Virus record (IMG/VR): IMGVR_UViG_3300017958_000024
Coordinates: 1 to 38,506 of that record
Length of the DNA stretch: 38,506 bases
From: a virus
Strand: one strand, 5' to 3'
Part shown: piece by piece, positions 32,601 through 38,506 of the stretch
Position numbering within the stretch: position 1 is the stretch's first letter
How the letters are laid out: each line of letters begins with the position of its first letter
Translations under genes and position numbers: made by a program
Notes under the pieces: generated by a model
Database searches by the model: none
Seen by the model: the letters and a program-made list of their open reading frames with translations, nothing else
Told to the model about the DNA's origin: nothing

Positions 32601-35600
32601 GTTTGTTGTAAATGATAGAATTATAATTCCAGGAAATCAACTAGGCGGTGTAGCAGGAACAAATGATTTAACAGTTAAAGTTACAGGAATTGAACCGGGC
32701 CCTAACTCTGAACCTGGAAATATTGCTACAGTTACAGTTGAAGGCGGAACTCCGGCAGACGTTGATGAAATATATCCGCTAGTTCCATATACTACAAACA
32801 GTGTCAGCGGCGGCGGCGCAGTTATTGATGTTAGAAGAGTTGGAACTGTTTATAGTGTAATTGTAACAAACGGTGGCACAAACTTTGCTATTAATGATAC
32901 TATTACAGTATTAGGTACAGACCTAGGTGGTGCAAGTCCTACTAACGACTTAGATATTAACGTTGATAATATCGGCGCAAGTGGCGAAATTACAGCAACA
33001 AGTGTTACTGGTATCGCAGTGAATTCAGGTTCATATGATGCTGCTGATGGTAATGTTGTTGTAGGGTCAGGTGCATTATTTGATGTAGCAATGGCAGGCG
33101 GTGTATACACTGTAACACTAAACGCTGGTGGACTTAATTATTACCCAGATCAAGAATTAAAAATAAGAGGTAATATATTACAAGGTACTACACCAACTAA
33201 TGATATAACAATAACAATTAATTCAATTAACGCTACTGGCACAATACAAACATTTACAGCAACTGGTACTGCAAGTAATGGTACTGAATCTTATGTTGAT
33301 GTAGAACCTATTAATGTCAACAAAGACGGCTCTGGAGCAACATTTGATATTTCTAGAACCGGCGGCACCTATACCGACATTGGAGATATTGATACAGGCT
33401 CAAATTACGAAATTGGCGATAAACTAAAAATACTAGGTAGTGACTTAGACGGTGCTACACCTGAACATGATATTATTATCGAAGTTACAGGAGTAGATCC
33501 TTCAAACAGCAATGCATTGACAACATTTACAACTTCGTTTGATGGTGCAGAACCAGGAACACAAATACCATTGTATTCAACATTTACAATGACAGAAAAT
33601 ACAACAGCTATTATTCCTGTCAACGACACTATTACATTTAGTGCGTTAGCAACTTTAGAAGCTGTATTTCCAAATGCACACGGACTTGTTCCAGGAGACA
33701 CATTTATTGTTGCAACAAGATCAGATACAGGGACAAATAATCACAATTTAGCTGATGGTGCTTTCTTGGCATTAAGTGTACCAACAACATCAAGTTTACG
33801 CTATAACGCAAGAGCTGCTGGAACAATTAGTACAGCTACTGAAGATATTTCAGGAACAATTTATGCAAGACCTGACAGCTTCTTTGTTCACAGACCATTT
33901 GATGGAGGTGTGCAACTAGGTACAGGCGGTCCACAACATGGTGCGCAAGCAATACGTCAAAGTAAAAAGTATATTCGTTACCAATCAGGTAAAGGTATTA
34001 TGTATACAACTGGTGCCCTATTTGCACCAAGTTATGATTTGCGTAGTGTAACAGCAGATGGTACTGAAGTTGGCAGTGTAATTACAGTTACTACGGATGA
34101 TAACGATCACGGTGTACAAGCAGGCGGAATCATCCGTTTATTAGGTATTGAAACTCCAGGTTATAATAGCGGCAAAGGTAATAGCACTCCACCGTGGTTT
34201 GATTACGCTGTATCAGAAGTTATCGATGAAAGAACATTTAGAATACAGGCTCAAAGGCGCTTAGGAGATACAACAGAACTTGTTCTTACACCTACTCCGT
34301 CAACTTGTCCGTTTATTGTTGCAATGCAAGAAGCACAAGCAGGCGATAATACAAATGATTTTCATGCTTTCTTCCAAGAAACTGCGCAAGACGGATATGT
34401 TTGGGGAGATGTAAATCAAAGTGGTTCTTTTACAATTGATGATATAACCGAAGTACAAAATTATCTAAACAGCGGTAATGGTTCTTCACAAGCAATTACA
34501 GATCGTATAGCATTAATGTTTGCTGAAGCAAAATCTAGAAGAAATACCGGAGCAATTGAAGACATCGTTGGAGCATATATTCAAGAAGCAGATATTGGCT
34601 TTGGTTCTCAAATGAGTGTTGTTAACTGGCACGGTGCTACTGTTCGATCAGGCATTTTTGATGACCAAAACGGTATTTTTTGGGAGTTTGATGGTACAAA
34701 CATAAGTGTTGTACAGCGTACAGGTACACAGCAAATAGCCGGAACAATTGCAATCGATAGTGATAGTAACCTAGTAACAGGGACAAATACACGATTTAGA
34801 GATCAATTAACAGCAGGCGATAGAATTATTATTAGAGGTATGACACATGTTGTAACACACGTTGATAGTCAATCTACAATGACTGTTGCTCCTGACTTTA
34901 GAGGAGTTAACAACATTTCTGGTGCTAAAATAAACTTAGTTGTAGATAAAAAAGTTAAACAAGAAGATTTTAATTTAGATACACTAGACGGTAACGGTCC
35001 AAGCGGATACGACATTGACATTGCTAAAATGCAAATGATCGGTATTCAATTTAGTTGGTATGGTGCTGGCTTTATTGATTATATGCTACGTGGTAGTGAT
35101 GGTAACTTCGTATTCTGTCATAGAATGCGTAACTCAAACATTAACACAGAAGCGTTTATGCGTTCAGGTAACTTGCCTGTGCGTTATGAAGTAACAAACG
35201 AAGGACCTCCAGGCAAACTTGCAGTAGGTATTGATAACTCGCAAACAACACTAGAACTTGTTGACGGAAGTTTCTTCCCAACATATGGTACAATATATGT
35301 TGACAACGAAATTATGAGATTTACTGGACGTTCAGGAAATACACTTACTGGTTTAAGTAGAGGAAGCAGTTTGACAAACTTCCAAGCTGGTGCTGAACGT
35401 ACTTATTTTGCAGGAGCAGCAAGTCCACACACTGCAAAAACAGGTGTTATTTTAATTAGTAGTACAATTACTCCGCTAATTAGTCACTGGGGTAGTGCGT
35501 TCCTAACAGATGGTGGATTTGATGAAGACCGCGGTTATATTTTCTCATACAACGAACCAAACATTGAAATTACACAAACAAGACAAACAGCATTCATGAT

Positions 35601-36660
35601 ACGACTAGCACCTAGTGTTTCAAATGCTGTTATTGGAGACTTAGGCGAACGTGAACTACTAAATCGTGCGCAGTTGCTACTACAAGGACTTGAAGTTACA
35701 TCAGATGGTTACGATGGTTCAAATAATCCAATTAATGGTGGTATTGTTGTTGAAGGTATTCTTAACCCGCAAAACTATCCTCTCAATCCAAGTGACGTTG
35801 GTTGGTCGGGACTTAGTTCACTAGCACAAGGTGGACAGCCTAGCTTTGCTCAAGTTGCCGCAGGTGGTTCTGTTGTATGGAGTACAGGGCAAGCTGCTGT
35901 AACTGCAACTGCTACTGCAATTCCAACTACAAATGTAGATTTAACAGTGTATGATAGATATGTTTACTACGGCAATGAAATTAGAATATCAAAAAGTCAG
36001 TATGCATCTACTGGTCCAGTAGCTATAGGTTCTCATGTTTCAGTTACTAATACCGCCGGAGGCTTTGGCACAACTAATTCTATATATGCCACAGTAATAA
36101 GCGTTGAAGAACGAAAAGATTACTATAGAATTAGAACAAGTACTACGTACAGCGGATATATTCGAGAAGGCGGCACTGTTAGATTTACTGTAGGCGAAAC
36201 ATTAACAAACAGAAACTATGGTGAATTTACTGCTACTAGTGTAGATGCAGCAGGAGTTACTAATGGTACTTCAGTAACAAGCGGAGGTTCTGTTTCATTC
36301 CCAGCTGGTACACTTGTTTCAAATCTTGCAACATACACACACGGTAGTTTAAGTTATTATAGAATTACATTTAACAACACCTATAGTGGAACACTTACAC
36401 AAGGCTCAGGCACAGTAGGATTTGAATTTGTACAACCTCCGTATGCACAGCCTGGAGAAACTATTTTCTCATTCGTTGCTGTTCCTGGAGAGCGTTCTCA
36501 AATTGACTTCTCAGAATTGAAAGAGTTAACTAATACGCCATTAGGTGGTAGAGGTACATTCCCAAATGGTCCTGATGTTCTTGCAATTAACATATACAAA
36601 CCAACAGGTTCATCAACTACTGGTAACTTAGTTCTTAAATGGGGTGAAGCACAAGCCTAA
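29686..36660 (+). CDS. 2324-residue giant fibre/baseplate appendage protein
   Basis: The largest gene in the window. N-terminal (~1-400): three helical modules centred on KC-x-RD (Cys at residues 54, 190 and 348; for example KCKRDIGYIIDGLAYDI), also found in the fibre at 14794. Middle (~850-1290): five tandem repeats with the pattern ND-x-I-x-V-x-G-x-x-LGG-x-x-x-TNDL. Around 1400, FFVHRPFDGGVQLG and RQSKKYIRYQSGKGIMYTTG start a block that I recall from marine myovirus fibres. Near 1570, GDVNQSGSFTIDDITEVQNY resembles a dockerin/EF-hand calcium loop. Around 1800, DYMLRGSDGNFVFCHRMRNS is another recurrent fibre block. The C-terminus lacks an adhesin-type glycine-rich end. No Shine-Dalgarno is evident; coupling to 28756 is likely. 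Probable role: long host-contact fibre or baseplate appendage. Confidence 0.85.
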   Translation: MAKTLVKNYVFKPGMSRTGNLYPNAYSLLEQNKQFIQSETTAYIAQEVIDAVKCKRDIGYIIDGLAYDIALGTNYNAIFLGLTEVNSLDLSETVFRTFTRTQTAIDALSAVSGDATATTRSQTFWTELVNISRNGRDVASPLNLPNPTNATQERIDAKNRILNNITFLQAEINAWMDNNYPNHNHDVDKCSRDVKYALWAAAYDIIYTGNSASYDSAKFFNYYSAQGNTGITAEHQAQTVAAYRRLQNIIDEIVRGQSITPSSGNTETQNLTGGTVTATIGTAAANLIDIVADVVENGTGALPTKVAPSTGWASSELQAARVSIVNAKNSIIDDVTWDENYTYNQAKCERDVGYVIDAYLNDLRYDGNYKLYNTVKYYWDNGVAQVDGNRLPEIDTHAFIGELIDDYILTNTAYSALGAVSQVIDTTKTAETAAATKLQTLVNQTIAVITNGISAFGTIEENTVGYVKIQGKYDLNELLLITNVTTNDILFNFSDIDAGGLGEIHDYGADEDFVSYLQTTDGTTKIYLTFDTSSHSETDSIQIFVEKTENGKSQVIVRPYDFGTDAIERHRMAAPLSMLDADFEYGLQPTKWSAIGMMRGYPSIYEIPGTDTEVLSVTTDASTGTNGVGASLITVTTVGAHSFSVGTPITIKALETSVSGSARAEGSFVIINVPDNKSFQFYAKSKVGTTSGEELAAGYTQLREGGFYTGAGIEGAEFTVVSNGSAGTMVTQLQVPSGSNTVPFDGNAPEIGSPLTNALIPTGSQVTNVISNSAGGGEYLTLNIGTNASAGDTSLTLFDATGVEENLALDRGDGQAVFIDTVIGSTINLSGQLQQNVVSNSRTYANVTANIIQPSGVGLILTINRSGGSYTIGSIQLAGLGFEVNDQIRVNGSDLGGVDVTNDFIGTVSGVNANGGVTSITPSGTAVNGTATYTGVVSQPQFGNGIDARFDVTVTNGAYTAATPPAADISQGFVVNDRIIIPGNQLGGVAGTNDLTVKVTGIEPGPNSEPGNIATVTVEGGTPADVDEIYPLVPYTTNSVSGGGAVIDVRRVGTVYSVIVTNGGTNFAINDTITVLGTDLGGASPTNDLDINVDNIGASGEITATSVTGIAVNSGSYDAADGNVVVGSGALFDVAMAGGVYTVTLNAGGLNYYPDQELKIRGNILQGTTPTNDITITINSINATGTIQTFTATGTASNGTESYVDVEPINVNKDGSGATFDISRTGGTYTDIGDIDTGSNYEIGDKLKILGSDLDGATPEHDIIIEVTGVDPSNSNALTTFTTSFDGAEPGTQIPLYSTFTMTENTTAIIPVNDTITFSALATLEAVFPNAHGLVPGDTFIVATRSDTGTNNHNLADGAFLALSVPTTSSLRYNARAAGTISTATEDISGTIYARPDSFFVHRPFDGGVQLGTGGPQHGAQAIRQSKKYIRYQSGKGIMYTTGALFAPSYDLRSVTADGTEVGSVITVTTDDNDHGVQAGGIIRLLGIETPGYNSGKGNSTPPWFDYAVSEVIDERTFRIQAQRRLGDTTELVLTPTPSTCPFIVAMQEAQAGDNTNDFHAFFQETAQDGYVWGDVNQSGSFTIDDITEVQNYLNSGNGSSQAITDRIALMFAEAKSRRNTGAIEDIVGAYIQEADIGFGSQMSVVNWHGATVRSGIFDDQNGIFWEFDGTNISVVQRTGTQQIAGTIAIDSDSNLVTGTNTRFRDQLTAGDRIIIRGMTHVVTHVDSQSTMTVAPDFRGVNNISGAKINLVVDKKVKQEDFNLDTLDGNGPSGYDIDIAKMQMIGIQFSWYGAGFIDYMLRGSDGNFVFCHRMRNSNINTEAFMRSGNLPVRYEVTNEGPPGKLAVGIDNSQTTLELVDGSFFPTYGTIYVDNEIMRFTGRSGNTLTGLSRGSSLTNFQAGAERTYFAGAASPHTAKTGVILISSTITPLISHWGSAFLTDGGFDEDRGYIFSYNEPNIEITQTRQTAFMIRLAPSVSNAVIGDLGERELLNRAQLLLQGLEVTSDGYDGSNNPINGGIVVEGILNPQNYPLNPSDVGWSGLSSLAQGGQPSFAQVAAGGSVVWSTGQAAVTATATAIPTTNVDLTVYDRYVYYGNEIRISKSQYASTGPVAIGSHVSVTNTAGGFGTTNSIYATVISVEERKDYYRIRTSTTYSGYIREGGTVRFTVGETLTNRNYGEFTATSVDAAGVTNGTSVTSGGSVSFPAGTLVSNLATYTHGSLSYYRITFNNTYSGTLTQGSGTVGFEFVQPPYAQPGETIFSFVAVPGERSQIDFSELKELTNTPLGGRGTFPNGPDVLAINIYKPTGSSTTGNLVLKWGEAQA
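32242..33540 (+). repeat. Five tandem ~90-residue repeats in giant fibre
   Basis: Copies start near 32242, 32512, 32806, 33067 and 33331, a spacing of about 260-295 bases. Each has G-x-x-x-x-(F/I)-D/T-x-x-x-x-G-x-Y ... ND-x-(I/L)-x-(V/I)-x-G-x-x-LGG-x-x-x-x-ND ... V-x-x-I/V. Good examples are NDTITVLGTDLGGASPTNDL and NDQIRVNGSDLGGVDVTNDF. DNA identity between copies looks low. Confidence 0.7.
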
Positions 36661-36671
36661 AGGGCTTGTGC
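36649..36671. terminator. Hairpin across convergent stop codons
   Basis: GCACAAGCC (36649-36657) pairs perfectly with GGCTTGTGC (36663-36671) around TAAAG. The plus-strand stop (36658-36660) and the minus-strand stop (36657-36659) both lie in or at the edge of this hairpin. There is no T-tract on either side, so it may act as a bidirectional 3'-end block rather than a classical terminator. Confidence 0.5.
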
Positions 36672-37247
36672 AAACTGCCAAAGATTGTCATATATCTTTG
36701 TACGTTTAGCAATCTTTTGATTAGTAAACTTTTTTAAAAGTTGCTCTGTCTCAACTCCGTGTCCAGTTCTAACTAAAATAGGCTTTGCACCTATTTTGTA
36801 AGCAGCTTTCAAATCTGATAGTTTGTCACCTACATAAAATCCAGATGAAAATTTAATACCGGGTATTTCGTTTTCTGCACGTTCAAACATTCCTGTATTA
36901 GGTTTTGCATATAAATCGTGCCGCAAGCTCGATGAACTATAATATAATCCTTCTATACTAGGACATCCTGCTTGTCCTAGTAATTCCATTAAACGTTGAT
37001 TTACAGAATTTACTTGTTGTTCTGTAAGAACACCTTTTTGTATACCGCCTTGATTGGTAATAATTACAATCTTATGTCCTTTAGATCGTATGAGTGCAAC
37101 TGCTTCTAAACTTTTTTCAATTGGTAATAAGTCTTTAGGATCAGTAACATATGTACCTAAATCTTGATTAAGTACACCATCTCTGTCTAATCCAACCACA
37201 CATTTATTATACGTTTGATTGAGAGACTGTGCCTTGAATCTGCCCAT
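36657..37247 (-). CDS. gmhB: GmhB-like heptose-bisphosphate phosphatase (HAD)
   Basis: A 196-residue HAD phosphatase. GmhB removes the 7-phosphate of D-glycero-D-manno-heptose 1,7-bisphosphate, the step before nucleotidyl transfer. Motif I is GLDRDGVLNQD (D21, D23), motif II is IITNQGG (T64), the lysine is in AKPNTGMFERA (K115) and motif IV is VGDKLSDLKAA (D141, D145). GDKLSD and VRTGHG match E. coli GmhB closely. The zinc-binding cysteines of classical GmhB, normally between GIYYC and KPHPGM, are missing; here the loop reads YYSSSSLRHDLYAKP. The longer frame would begin at 37277, but the ATG at 37247 is chosen because AAGGAAG precedes it and HAD homologues start here. It overlaps the cupin gene by 41 bases. 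It is the last gene of the heptose cluster. Confidence 0.8.
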   Translation of the reverse strand: MGRFKAQSLNQTYNKCVVGLDRDGVLNQDLGTYVTDPKDLLPIEKSLEAVALIRSKGHKIVIITNQGGIQKGVLTEQQVNSVNQRLMELLGQAGCPSIEGLYYSSSSLRHDLYAKPNTGMFERAENEIPGIKFSSGFYVGDKLSDLKAAYKIGAKPILVRTGHGVETEQLLKKFTNQKIAKRTKIYDNLWQFAQAL

Positions 37248-37623
37248 TATCTTCCTTTTGACTATCACCAGGAGCAATTCGATAATTATCTTCTACACTG
37301 TCTGGTGTACTTACTTCAGTAATACTAGAATTACCTACAATTGCAATTAGTTGATGAGGTTGTAATGGAGGATTATGCCAAGTGTCTCCTTCTTTTAATT
37401 CTCTCTCATTAAATTTTGCAGTTTCTGTATCAATCCATCTAACAAGAAAACGTCCGGTGTTTACAAACCATGTTTCGTCTTTTTCTCTGTGAAAGTGCAT
37501 ACTAAACTTAGCGCCTGCCTTTTCGAAGACTAAAAGTTTACCACAATACTTTTCAGTAGTAGCCCAGATAATTTCGTATCCCCAGCCTTTTTTAACTAAA
37601 CCTTGTAACCTAGTTGGCTCCAT
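37207..37623 (-). CDS. Cupin-domain sugar-isomerase-like protein
   Basis: A 138-residue single-domain cupin. The N-terminal KKGWGYEIIWATTEKYCGKLLVF is typical of cupins in sugar-nucleotide clusters and of the C-terminal domain of type II mannose-6-phosphate isomerases. The metal site is MHFHREKDETW (H43, H45, E50), completed by H90 in PPLQPHQL. The last ~20 residues are Gln/Ser/Asp-rich and probably disordered. It starts inside the end of the epimerase gene (14-base overlap) and overlaps the phosphatase gene at its other end, so the four minus genes form one tightly packed operon. The reaction is unknown. Sugar-phosphate isomerisation or epimerisation in the heptose pathway is an inference. 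Confidence 0.75.
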   Translation of the reverse strand: MEPTRLQGLVKKGWGYEIIWATTEKYCGKLLVFEKAGAKFSMHFHREKDETWFVNTGRFLVRWIDTETAKFNERELKEGDTWHNPPLQPHQLIAIVGNSSITEVSTPDSVEDNYRIAPGDSQKEDNGQIQGTVSQSNV

Positions 37624-38431
37624 CTATATAATCCTCTATTTTAATCCAATCCATATCTATAGTAGAATTTAGTTTTTCAAGATTAGCACATGTGTATTCT
37701 TGATATTGTCCTTTTAAATTTTCAGGAATTTCAATAATGTTTATTGCTGCGCCGTATTTTTTACTAATAGAATTAGCAACAGTATCAAAACTTACTGCTC
37801 TACCTGTACCTACATTCCAAATACCTGATTCATCAATGCCTAACATTTTTTCATGTACTTTAGCTACATCATCTACACAAACAAAATCTCTCAAATATCT
37901 ATCGCTATCTCTAAATAGTTCAATAACGCCTTGTTTTTGCGCTTGTTTTGTAAACTTAGTTACTGGAGATGCTTGATCACCTTTGTGTTCTTCGCCTTGT
38001 CCGTAAACATTAAAATATCTAAATCCTTGTATCAAAATATTAAATTCATCTTTAGTTTGGTTAACAAATCTATCAAACAAATATTTGCTCCAAGCATACG
38101 GAGATTTAGGCAATAGTGGGCCACTTTCTGTAAAATGTGTTGTAGGACCATATACACTTGCACTAGATGCATATTGAAAATTTACACCAAAATGCGCACA
38201 TGCTTGTACAAGTCTAAGACTAAATTCAAAGTTTTGTTCTAATACTTTTTCAACATCTGTTTCTGTAGTGGAGGTTATTGCACCTAAATGTATTACCCAA
38301 TCATACCCGTCAGGATCGGGTATAGCATTAGGCATGTAATCCCATCCTTCTACTTCATGTCCTTGTGATTGCAAATATTGTGCAACATTTGCACCTATAA
38401 ATCCTTTATATCCTGTAACTAATATTCTCAT
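37610..38431 (-). CDS. hldD: ADP-glyceromanno-heptose 6-epimerase
   Basis: A 273-residue short-chain epimerase of the HldD/RfaD type. HldD converts ADP-D-glycero-D-manno-heptose to the L-glycero form, the donor for LPS inner core. Visible are the NAD(P)-binding TGYKGFIG (6-13), YASSASVYG (87-95), catalytic YAWSK (Y112, K116), GFRYFNVYG (136-144), EHKGDQAS (148-155, containing the second catalytic lysine of HldD), RYLRDFVCVDDVAKV (~178-192), SGIWNVGTGRAVSF and LKGQYQEYT. These last segments follow the E. coli enzyme almost position by position. It is ~35 residues shorter than E. coli HldD, mainly because of a deletion after the first Rossmann strands. Start: ATG overlapping the upstream stop (ATGA), with AGAAGAG upstream. 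It is probably a functional enzyme rather than a remnant, since every active-site residue is kept. Confidence 0.88.
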   Translation of the reverse strand: MRILVTGYKGFIGANVAQYLQSQGHEVEGWDYMPNAIPDPDGYDWVIHLGAITSTTETDVEKVLEQNFEFSLRLVQACAHFGVNFQYASSASVYGPTTHFTESGPLLPKSPYAWSKYLFDRFVNQTKDEFNILIQGFRYFNVYGQGEEHKGDQASPVTKFTKQAQKQGVIELFRDSDRYLRDFVCVDDVAKVHEKMLGIDESGIWNVGTGRAVSFDTVANSISKKYGAAINIIEIPENLKGQYQEYTCANLEKLNSTIDMDWIKIEDYIDGAN

Positions 38432-38505
38432 TTGCTCTTCTCTATAATACTTGTTGTACTAAATCCTTTTACTGTAGGAATAATTTTTACAGGCACAATA
38501 TCATG
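38428..38505 (-). CDS. hldE: C-terminus of HldE-type heptose-1-P nucleotidyltransferase (partial)
   Basis: Only the last 25 codons are in the window; the gene continues beyond the right edge. The end reads KIIPTVKGFSTTSIIEK plus two residues, which closely parallels the closing strand and helix of HldE/RfaE nucleotidyltransferases (E. coli ends with ...GCSTTNIIKKIQ). GxSTT near the C-terminus is the ISTT-like motif of this nucleotidyltransferase group. The stop TGA overlaps the hldD start as ATGA. Whether the full gene has the kinase domain or only the nucleotidyltransferase domain cannot be told here. Glycerol-3-phosphate or other cytidylyltransferases share this ending, but the next gene being hldD makes heptose the best reading. 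Confidence 0.6.
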   Translation of the reverse strand, partial: HDIVPVKIIPTVKGFSTTSIIEKSK

Positions 38506-38506
38506 C

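Noticed and set aside
36657-37277. Long start of the phosphatase at 37277
   Set aside because: It would lengthen the overlap with the cupin gene to 71 bases and add a non-homologous MLLVIVKRKI stretch. AAGGAAG stands before the ATG at 37247.
1-38506. Assignment to a cyanophage
   Set aside because: Several structural motifs are shared with cyanophages, but no photosynthesis gene or other host-specific marker is present, so the host is left open.

Overview
The window looks like part of the genome of a tailed marine phage with a contractile, T4-like body plan, infecting a Gram-negative host. The grounds are: AT-rich DNA; long collinear runs of tail-fibre and baseplate-appendage genes; six copies of the T4-type late-promoter core ATAAATA placed just upstream of structural genes; phage-type 2OG-Fe(II) oxygenases; and sugar-nucleotide genes that only make sense against a lipopolysaccharide-bearing host. 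No capsid, terminase or polymerase gene falls in the window, so 'T4-like' rests on the promoters and on remembered likeness to marine myovirus structural proteins. The host cannot be named.

Layout. (1) 1-790: a small secreted Gly/Asn-rich protein, then a 415-base non-coding stretch with its own sigma-70-like promoter, a strongly structured ~250-nt RNA and an intrinsic terminator. (2) 789-22832, all on +: a late operon array of virion proteins. It holds small beta-rich proteins, two related beta-helix fibres (the second broken by a one-base frameshift), two very large paralogous fibres with seven W/Y-rich carbohydrate-binding-like repeats each, and a Cys-rich glycine-rich adhesin. The array ends in a strong terminator. 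(3) 22904-25632, +: a GT9-like glycosyltransferase and a NodU-type carbamoyltransferase. (4) 28255-25629, -: four genes, two paralogous unknowns and two 2OG-Fe(II) oxygenases. (5) 28328-36660, +: a second structural block ending in a 2324-residue fibre. (6) 38505-36657, -: an ADP-heptose cluster of overlapping genes: the tail end of an HldE-type nucleotidyltransferase, HldD epimerase, a cupin and a GmhB-like phosphatase.

Two themes stand out. First, the fibres look like conserved scaffolds into which different ligand-binding domains have been inserted: a LamG-like lectin in one beta-helix, a seven-bladed propeller in one giant fibre, and a cupredoxin-like domain with a complete type-1 copper ligand set in its paralogue. 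Second, the phage appears to carry the late steps of ADP-heptose synthesis, a heptosyltransferase-like GT9 enzyme and a carbamoyltransferase. Together these could build a carbamoylated heptose on host LPS or on the phage's own fibres. The structured RNA at 431-678 is the best candidate for an undescribed element.
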